Positions 1 to 4,476 of a stretch of DNA of 5,534 nt are shown piece by piece. A program made the position numbers and the translations under genes. Below the pieces are notes generated by a model. That model ran no database searches. It was not told the DNA's origin and was given only the letters and a program-made list of their open reading frames with translations. Each line of letters starts with the position of its first letter. Within the stretch, counting starts at the first letter, position 1. Source of the stretch: an uncultured Chitinophagaceae bacterium (GTDB taxonomy: Bacteria; Bacteroidota; Bacteroidia; Chitinophagales; Chitinophagaceae); assembly GCA_903841915.1 (NCBI GenBank), contig CAIMKO010000338.1, positions 1-5,534 of the forward strand, in the 5' to 3' direction.

Positions 1-1228
1 CTGTACGGCTAACATTTACTCCATTATAATAGTTTTTAGTACTGTTTGAACCGTAAAGAATCGGTGCATATGAAGCTAAAGGAGCTAATGGACCTGCAAA
101 TTGTGCTTGGTACTGTGCTAAGGTTGCGCCAGCGTTAATGGCAGCATCTAAAGCTCCCAATGGAGCACCTGCTGCAGCTGCTGCTGCTCTTACTGAATTG
201 GCAACACCCTGCAGATTTGATGTTGTTTCATCACCATATACATTTACGCCATCGAAATTAGGATCTGTTTCTCTACCGCCCGGAATAACCTGGCCTAAAG
301 GAGTACCTGTAGTACGAGAGTAATTGGCATTATTATTTGCTAACCAATCTCTTGCTTGTGTAAATTGAGCTCCGATCTTATAAGCAAATTTTTCGCTCAC
401 TTTTGTAGCATAACGAACACTCCAGTCATAATAAGCACCTACCGGACGTTCATAACTATCAATATGGTTTACACCTTGTTTGATCTGAAAACTTAATCCC
501 TGATATTTGAAAGGGCTTTTACTGTTGATCAGTAAAGTACCATTCATACCACCCGGACCATATAATGCAGAAGAAGCACCTGACAGAAGCTCCATATTAT
601 CTACATCTAATTCAGTTACACCAACAATATTTCCCACAGAAAAGTTTAATCCCGGTGCCTGATTGTCCATTCCATCAACGAGCTGATTTAAACGAAGGTT
701 ACCACTTCCGTTAAAACCACGTGTGCTGACAGATTTAAAAGTTAAACTTGAAGCTGTGATATCAACACCTTTTAAATTACCGATGATATCATAATAACTT
801 GGTGTAGCTGCATTTCTGATCGCTGCAGCATTCACTCTTTCAATAGATACAGGAGATTCCAGTATTCTTTCCGGAACACGTGAAGCTGATACAACCACTT
901 CGTCACCCAAAGTGTAGGTAGGTAATACTTCAACATTTACGTCTTCTGTACTTCCTGTTACTGCAAGCTCTTTATCGGCAAAACCAACAGAAGAAAATAC
1001 TAATGTAAAAGGGGGTTTCTGTGATGTTGTAAACTTAAAATCACCCTTATCATTCGTATAAGTACCGGTGGTACTTCCTTTGATTGTTACAGATACGGCT
1101 GATACAGCATCTTTTGACTTACTGTTCTTTACATTTCCAGATACAGTTGTAGACTGCTGAGCAAAGCTTGTAATTACGCTTATTACTAAGATAAACAGCA
1201 AGCTAACTGAGCTAATAATTCTTCTCAT
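1..1228 (-). CDS. TonB-dependent outer-membrane receptor, N-terminal 409 residues (3' end outside window)
   Basis: The reading frame is open from the ATG at 1228-1226 to the left edge with no stop. Residues 1-23 form a signal peptide: RR near the start, a hydrophobic stretch at 8-20, and likely cleavage after SFA before QQ. Residues about 28-105 look like a CarboxypepD_reg-like beta-sandwich, with the pattern GxV..A.V.V.IKGS..GTYTNDKGDF. Residues about 110-240 are the TonB plug domain. Its hallmarks are EVVVSASRVPERILESP at 110-126, STRGFNGSGN at 168-177, LVDGMDNQ at 183-190, and NMELLSGASSALYGPGGMNG at 211-230. From about 245 barrel strands begin. By family knowledge such receptors import siderophores, vitamins, peptides or glycans using TonB energy; the substrate cannot be told here. 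No SusD partner is visible, so a SusCD pair cannot be judged. An Ala-rich insert at about 347-390 is unusual. The class is certain, the substrate unknown. Confidence 0.93.
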   Translation of the reverse strand, partial: MRRIISSVSLLFILVISVITSFAQQSTTVSGNVKNSKSKDAVSAVSVTIKGSTTGTYTNDKGDFKFTTSQKPPFTLVFSSVGFADKELAVTGSTEDVNVEVLPTYTLGDEVVVSASRVPERILESPVSIERVNAAAIRNAATPSYYDIIGNLKGVDITASSLTFKSVSTRGFNGSGNLRLNQLVDGMDNQAPGLNFSVGNIVGVTELDVDNMELLSGASSALYGPGGMNGTLLINSKSPFKYQGLSFQIKQGVNHIDSYERPVGAYYDWSVRYATKVSEKFAYKIGAQFTQARDWLANNNANYSRTTGTPLGQVIPGGRETDPNFDGVNVYGDETTSNLQGVANSVRAAAAAAGAPLGALDAAINAGATLAQYQAQFAGPLAPLASYAPILYGSNSTKNYYNGVNVSRT

Positions 1229-1256
1229 AGTGGCTAGTTTTATTTGAATTGTACAG

Positions 1257-1287
1257 CAAAATAGTGATTGTTATTTTTATGCAAAAA
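1257..1287 (-). promoter_or_regulatory. Bacteroidota-type promoter of the TonB-dependent receptor
   Basis: On the minus strand a TTTTTG (1287-1282) precedes TATTTTG (1263-1257). There are 18 bases between the TTG and the second element. This fits the Bacteroidota primary-sigma pattern of TTG, about 17-20 bp, then TAnnTTTG, except that the -7 element has one base fewer between TA and TTTG. Transcription would start near 1250, leaving a leader of roughly 22 nt with an A-rich stretch (AATAAAA) and no Shine-Dalgarno before the ATG at 1228. The motifs are seen directly; their use is inferred. Confidence 0.6.
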
Positions 1288-1291
1288 TTTA

Positions 1292-1305
1292 ATTTGTTCA
1301 CAAAT
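1292..1305. promoter_or_regulatory. 14-bp dyad just upstream of the receptor promoter
   Basis: ATTTGT (1292-1297) and ACAAAT (1300-1305) form a perfect 6+6 inverted repeat around a 2-bp centre. It lies a few bases upstream of the -33-like element of the receptor promoter, a position suited to a dimeric activator. No known regulator site is recognised, and the A/T-rich setting makes chance occurrence fairly likely. Confidence 0.3.
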
Positions 1306-1364
1306 AAAGATTTCTTGTTAAGAAAAACTATTCTTTCAATGAATCTTTTATGAAACAAGGGTGT

Positions 1365-1371
1365 TACTTTG
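1365..1371 (+). promoter_or_regulatory. Candidate -7 element of the purC-EamA transcript
   Basis: TACTTTG ends only 4 bases before the purC ATG at 1376. It resembles the Bacteroidota -7 element TAnnTTTG and matches the shape of the receptor's -7 on the other strand. If used, transcription would begin at or next to the ATG, giving a leaderless mRNA. No clear TTG is present 17-20 bp upstream, so the call is tentative. Confidence 0.35.
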
Positions 1372-1375
1372 ACTT

Positions 1376-2302
1376 ATGGCAGCATTCCAACTCCCCGATC
1401 AGACTCATTTTTACAAAGGAAAAGTAAGAGACGTTTATTCCATTGGGAACGATTTATTGGTAATGGTGGCAAGCGATCGCATTTCAGCCTTCGATGTTGT
1501 TTTACCAAGAGCAATCCCTTTTAAAGGACAGGTTTTAAACCAGATTGCTGCTTATATGCTCAATGCTACCCAAGATATTTGTCCCAATTGGCTTTTAGAT
1601 GTTCCGGCACCTAATGTAAGTATCGGAAAAAGGTGTGAACCCTTTAAGATCGAGATGGTGGTTCGGGGAAACCTTACCGGACATGCCTGGAGAACTTATT
1701 CGGAAGGAAAAAGAAAACTCTGTGGCGTTGCCATGCCAGAAGGGATGAAAGAAAACGACTATTTCCCATCCCCCATCGTTACGCCTTCCACTAAAGCGGC
1801 GGCAGGACATGATGAGGATATCAGTAAAGAAGAGATCATCGAACAAAAATTGGCTACTGAGCAAGAATGGGCCATTATTGAAAATTATGCTTTGCAATTA
1901 TTTGAAAGAGGAAAGTCAATCGCCTCTAAACGCGGACTCATTCTTGTAGATACTAAATATGAATTTGGCAAGATCGGCGACAGTATTTTCTTGATGGATG
2001 AAATTCATACCCCTGATTCTTCCCGTTATTTTTATGCAGATGGTTTTGAAGAAAGGCAGAAAAAAGGCGAACGACAAATGCAATTAAGTAAAGAATTTGT
2101 AAGAGAATGGCTGATCGCAAATGATTTTATGGGAAAAGAAGGTCAGGTGGTTCCGGAAATGACAGATGAATGGGTAAAAACGATCTCCAAAAAGTACATT
2201 GAGCTATTTGAAAAAGTGATAGGAGAAGAATTTGTTGCTGAAGTTCGCAGCAATGAAGAAACCTATCAAGACATTATCAACTCACTGAAGCACCTAAATT
2301 AG
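1376..2302 (+). CDS. purC: Phosphoribosylaminoimidazole-succinocarboxamide synthase (SAICAR synthase)
   Basis: PurC is a cytoplasmic enzyme of de novo purine synthesis. It joins CAIR and aspartate using ATP to give SAICAR. The 308-residue protein shows the family signatures in order: KGKVRDVY (14-21, nucleotide-binding loop), SDRISAFDVVLP (33-44), VVRGNLTGHAWR (95-106), FPSPIVTPSTKA (130-141) followed by GHDEDIS (144-150), LVDTKYEFG (190-198), and MDEIHTPDSSRYF (207-219). The length and the FPSPIVTPSTKA/GHDEDIS insert fit the longer PurC form (about 300 residues, as in yeast Ade1) rather than the roughly 240-residue E. coli form. Asn99 stands where I expect Tyr in many long-form relatives; this is from memory. 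The ATG at 1376 places the KGKVRDVY motif at the usual distance from the N-terminus. A membrane-protein gene follows after 5 bases, suggesting co-transcription. No other pur gene is visible. Confidence 0.97.
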   Translation: MAAFQLPDQTHFYKGKVRDVYSIGNDLLVMVASDRISAFDVVLPRAIPFKGQVLNQIAAYMLNATQDICPNWLLDVPAPNVSIGKRCEPFKIEMVVRGNLTGHAWRTYSEGKRKLCGVAMPEGMKENDYFPSPIVTPSTKAAAGHDEDISKEEIIEQKLATEQEWAIIENYALQLFERGKSIASKRGLILVDTKYEFGKIGDSIFLMDEIHTPDSSRYFYADGFEERQKKGERQMQLSKEFVREWLIANDFMGKEGQVVPEMTDEWVKTISKKYIELFEKVIGEEFVAEVRSNEETYQDIINSLKHLN

Positions 2303-2307
2303 GCCTA

Positions 2308-2733
2308 ATGGAAAAGTGGATCATTTATGCAATTATCTCAATGGTATTTGCAGGCATCACTTCCGTACTTGCAAAGTTCGGGATGAAAAACCTGAATAGC
2401 GATACAGCATTAGCCATCCGAACTTCGATTGTTTTCTCTATCATTATTGCCAATGCATTTCTATTCCGAAATGCGTATACCGAAATACAGGGCACTTCTT
2501 TAAAAAATATATTCTTTCTAACGCTATCAGGTATTACTACTTCTTTATCCTGGATATTTTATTACAGGGCAATGAAAGAGGGTCAGGTTTCCTATGTTGC
2601 ATCGATCGATAAAGCAAGCATTGTTATTACATTGATCCTTTCATTTGTTTTATTAAAAGAGCCTGTAACTGCCAAAGTATTGCTGGGAGCGGGTTTTATT
2701 TTAACAGGAATGGTTATCCTTATCTGGAAATGA
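2308..2733 (+). CDS. Half-size EamA/DMT-superfamily membrane protein
   Basis: This 141-residue, very hydrophobic protein has about five membrane segments (roughly 4-23, 34-53, 67-87, 94-116, 121-140). It corresponds to a single EamA domain. The ending, with SYVASIDKAS in helix 4 followed by LLKEP (115-119) and a final GAGFILTGMVILIW helix, is typical of EamA proteins. Full-length drug/metabolite transporters carry two such domains in tandem with ten helices. A single-domain protein would probably have to dimerise, which is family knowledge and not visible here. Substrate and direction of transport are unknown. The ATG lies 5 bases after the purC stop with no separate promoter or Shine-Dalgarno, so translation is probably coupled to purC. 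Nothing in the sequence ties its function to purines. Confidence 0.88.
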   Translation: MEKWIIYAIISMVFAGITSVLAKFGMKNLNSDTALAIRTSIVFSIIIANAFLFRNAYTEIQGTSLKNIFFLTLSGITTSLSWIFYYRAMKEGQVSYVASIDKASIVITLILSFVLLKEPVTAKVLLGAGFILTGMVILIWK

Positions 2734-2734
2734 C

Positions 2735-2758
2735 AGAAGGCAATGGTGAATACCTTCT
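2735..2758 (+). terminator. Weak hairpin after the EamA gene, possible terminator
   Basis: AGAAGG (2735-2740) and CCTTCT (2753-2758) form a 6-bp stem around a 12-nt loop, starting 2 bases after the stop codon at 2731-2733. Only two further T residues follow before a C, so the U-tract is poor. The loop itself can form a small GGT/ACC pairing that competes with the stem. It could end the purC-EamA transcript, but the evidence is marginal. Confidence 0.3.
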
Positions 2759-2834
2759 TTCATATTTGACCTTTCAAATTTCACTCTTCACATTTCACTT
2801 TCCACTTTTCACATCTCACCTTTCACCTTTCACT
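2758..2834. repeat. Heptanucleotide tandem array, consensus TTTCACN, 11 units in perfect register
   Basis: Eleven consecutive 7-bp units fill 77 bp with no register slip. By unit position, the conserved base appears in 10/11 (T), 10/11 (T), 10/11 (T), 10/11 (C), 11/11 (A) and 9/11 (C) units, and the seventh base is free. Individual units include TTTCACT, TTTCACC and TTTCACA. The array sits between the convergent ends of the EamA gene and trhO. Immediately after it the pattern decays through TTTCATC into the TCA triplets at the trhO stop. On the trhO-sense strand it reads NGTGAAA and would lie in the trhO 3' untranslated region. It lacks the unit length and spacers of a CRISPR array. It resembles in kind, not in sequence, the heptanucleotide STRR repeats known from filamentous cyanobacteria. 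Function unknown. Confidence 0.85.
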
Positions 2835-2844
2835 CTTTTCATCA

Positions 2845-3879
2845 TCATTCATTTAATCTTGGACGTAATCTAACTTTTGATTTGTTGAAAATATTTTGTC
2901 CTTTATCAATTCCTTTTCGGATCTCTTTTTGTTGTTCTTCGGGCAAATGATAAATTTCTTTGCATTCCTCACTACAACAACCATCAAATTGTACGGCACA
3001 TTCTTCACACTGAATGAATAATAAATGACAGCCATCGTTCTTGCAGTTTGTATGTGTATCGCAGGGCTTGCCGCATTGATGACATTTTGCAATAACGTCT
3101 TCTGTTATTTTTTCGCCCAGCCTTTCATCGAAGACGAAATTTTTTCCTATGAACTTACTTTCCAATCCTTTTTCCTTGATCTGCCTTGCATAATTAATGA
3201 TTCCCCCTTCCAGGTGAAAAACATTCTTAAAGCCTTTGTGCAACATAAAGGCACTCGCCTTTTCGCAACGGATCCCGCCTGTGCAATACATGATGATATT
3301 TTTATCCTCATTCCCTTTCATCATGTCCACCGCCATGGGCAACTGTTCCCTGAAAGTATCGGAAGGAACTTCCAGCGCTTTCACAAAATGCCCCACTTCA
3401 TATTCGTAATGATTGCGCATATCAATAACAACGGTATCCGGATCATTCAATAAAACATTCATCTGTTCGGCATTCACATATTTGCCTTTTTGATGCATAT
3501 TGAATGAATCATCAGCAATACCATCTGCCACGATCTTCTCTCTCACTTTTATTCTTAATACCCAAAAACTTTTGCCGTCATCATCTACGGCAATATTTAA
3601 ACGGATACCATTCAACCCTTCAATGGAATACAAAAAGCTATTGAATGTTTCAAAATTGTTGGAGGGGACACTTATTTGCGCATTGATCCCTTCTTTGGCC
3701 ACGTAGATCCTTCCAAATACTTTTATTTGCTGGAGATGTTTATACAAATAATCCCTAAATTCGTGCGGATTCAGGATCTCAAAATAGTTGTAAAAACTAA
3801 TGGTAGTTCTAGGGTCAGTTTCCCCCATGAGGCGTTTTTTCAACTCCTCATTATTGATTCGATTATGTAATAATGCCAT
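2845..3879 (-). CDS. trhO: tRNA uridine(34) hydroxylase, rhodanese-domain protein (YceA/UPF0176 family)
   Basis: By family knowledge TrhO hydroxylates U34 of certain tRNAs to 5-hydroxyuridine in an oxygen-dependent reaction, a first step toward wobble-expanding modifications. The 344-residue length is close to the E. coli protein (about 350). Residues about 25-120 match the N-terminal UPF0176 domain (ISFYNYFEI, GRIYVAKEGINAQIS at 57-70). Residues about 133-235 are a rhodanese domain with VVIDMRNHYEYEVGHF (150-165) and the active-site loop CTGGIR, putting the catalytic Cys at 199. The C-terminal domain from about 245 is Cys-rich: C266 and C269 (CxxC), C273, C279, C284, C291 and C294 (CxxC), C301, C302, C306. 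It is probably metal-binding. The ATG at 3879 gives the normal family N-terminus. The frame ends in three consecutive TGA codons. It is convergent with the EamA gene and divergent from the 4051 gene, so it is probably monocistronic. Confidence 0.95.
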   Translation of the reverse strand: MALLHNRINNEELKKRLMGETDPRTTISFYNYFEILNPHEFRDYLYKHLQQIKVFGRIYVAKEGINAQISVPSNNFETFNSFLYSIEGLNGIRLNIAVDDDGKSFWVLRIKVREKIVADGIADDSFNMHQKGKYVNAEQMNVLLNDPDTVVIDMRNHYEYEVGHFVKALEVPSDTFREQLPMAVDMMKGNEDKNIIMYCTGGIRCEKASAFMLHKGFKNVFHLEGGIINYARQIKEKGLESKFIGKNFVFDERLGEKITEDVIAKCHQCGKPCDTHTNCKNDGCHLLFIQCEECAVQFDGCCSEECKEIYHLPEEQQKEIRKGIDKGQNIFNKSKVRLRPRLNE

Positions 3880-3935
3880 TATTGCGTATTTCTGATATCA
3901 ACTTTCTCAAGCCAATATTCCATGATTAAAACTGA

Positions 3936-3952
3936 CCCACTTGCATGGTGGG
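3936..3952. promoter_or_regulatory. GC-rich hairpin in the inferred trhO leader
   Basis: CCCAC (3936-3940) and GTGGG (3948-3952) form a perfect 5-bp inverted repeat around 7 bases, unusually GC-rich for this intergenic region. If the TAnnTTTG at 3973-3966 is the trhO promoter, the repeat lies within the first tens of nucleotides of the trhO leader and would fold in RNA. Whether it regulates anything is unknown. Confidence 0.3.
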
Positions 3953-3965
3953 CAAAATCCTGTGG

Positions 3966-3973
3966 CAAAACTA
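3966..3973 (-). promoter_or_regulatory. trhO: TAnnTTTG -7 element, probable trhO promoter
   Basis: On the minus strand TAGTTTTG is an exact match to the Bacteroidota -7 consensus TAnnTTTG. It faces trhO, whose ATG is at 3879, giving a leader of roughly 80 nt. A TTG lies 13 bases upstream on the same strand, shorter than the usual 17-20, so the -33 element is poor. The upstream spacer is occupied by a 13-bp palindrome, which could mean factor-dependent activity. Confidence 0.4.
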
Positions 3974-3986
3974 TATCAATTTGATA
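3974..3986. promoter_or_regulatory. 13-bp palindrome abutting the trhO -7 element, candidate operator
   Basis: TATCAA and TTGATA flank a single central T, giving a perfect 6+1+6 dyad. It directly touches the TAnnTTTG element on its upstream side, so a bound protein would contact the promoter spacer. No regulator family is assigned. The neighbouring repeats in the same gap raise the chance that this is a real control region. Confidence 0.4.
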
Positions 3987-3999
3987 CAATCTTAATCAG

Positions 4000-4021
4000 A
4001 TTTTAAGCTGTGTCTTAAAAT
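4000..4021. promoter_or_regulatory. 8+8 bp inverted repeat upstream of the 4051 gene
   Basis: ATTTTAAG (4000-4007) and CTTAAAAT (4014-4021) are perfect inverted copies separated by 6 bases (CTGTGT). The repeat ends 29 bases before the ATG at 4051. No T-tract follows on the plus strand, so it does not look like a terminator. It could be an operator for a dimeric regulator or a leader hairpin of the 4051 gene. A weaker 5+5 dyad (AATCT and AGATT, 3988-4002) overlaps its left edge. Confidence 0.4.
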
Positions 4022-4050
4022 AATGATAAAAGATAATCAGTTTAAATGCC

Positions 4051-4476
4051 ATGACCAGAATGCATCTACCTTCACATACAACAATCCGTTTTAATTTGCC
4101 CAATTTAACTTCATACCAGACTTCTGGAGTACAGATGCTTATCACATTAAAAAAAGATTTTATCCCTTTTAATTTTAACGGAAATGGTGAAAATGAAAAA
4201 AAAGTGATCGCATTATTCATTGATACATTTTGCGAGCACCAACTGGCAGATAATGATTATATGAATCTTAAACTGCATACAAACCTGAATAGTTCCGATA
4301 CTTCTACCTTCTACGAATTATCATTGGAAAATATCCTCAAACACATCACCCATATTATCTGGACAGATAAAGTAATGCCGGAATATTTTGTGTCAAAAGT
4401 GAAAGATAATACGATCTACCATCTCCTTAACCGACTCGAGAGAATTGAGTTTGAAACAAAAAGCTCCCTGTTCTAA
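4051..4476 (+). CDS. Hypothetical protein, 141 residues
   Basis: I do not recognise this protein. It has no signal peptide, membrane segment or clear motif. The middle contains KKVIALFIDTFCEHQLADNDYMN and the C-terminal half has mixed helical character with aromatic residues (ENILKHITHIIWTDKVMPEYF, then a helix NTIYHLLNRLERIEF), suggesting a small soluble cytoplasmic protein. The ATG at 4051 is used here; the frame is closed just upstream at 4027-4029. An alternative ATG at 4135 (Met29) has GGAG five bases before it and would give 113 residues. A7 (4149-4155) and A8 (4196-4203) tracts lie in the first half and are possible slippage sites. Support for a real gene comes from its plausible composition, the inverted repeat upstream, and its stop codon meshing with that of the convergent gene. 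Function unknown. Confidence 0.65.
   Translation: MTRMHLPSHTTIRFNLPNLTSYQTSGVQMLITLKKDFIPFNFNGNGENEKKVIALFIDTFCEHQLADNDYMNLKLHTNLNSSDTSTFYELSLENILKHITHIIWTDKVMPEYFVSKVKDNTIYHLLNRLERIEFETKSSLF

Noticed and set aside
138..323. 61-codon open frame on the plus strand opposite the receptor gene
   Set aside because: It arises from the Ala-codon-rich stretch read on the other strand; the receptor frame is continuous through the whole region.
1..1228. Frameshift or pseudogene in the receptor gene
   Set aside because: I read the frame codon by codon from 1228 to position 2 and found no stop or loss of frame; it is merely cut by the window edge.
1314..1359. CTTGTT (1314-1319) and AACAAG (1354-1359) as a long-range hairpin upstream of purC
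   Set aside because: Only 6 bp of A/T-rich pairing across a 34-nt loop, expected by chance, and probably upstream of the transcript start.
1595..1897. 100-codon open frame on the minus strand inside purC
   Set aside because: It is antisense to conserved purC motifs and has no promoter or family likeness.
2758..2834. CRISPR array
   Set aside because: The unit is 7 bp with no unique spacers, and no cas genes are nearby.
3025..3453. 142-codon open frame on the plus strand opposite trhO
   Set aside because: It lies wholly antisense to the well-supported trhO gene, and its translation has no recognisable domain.
3996..4220. 74-codon open frame on the minus strand across the start of the 4051 gene
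   Set aside because: It overlaps the intergenic dyads and the more plausible plus-strand gene, and has no recognisable features.
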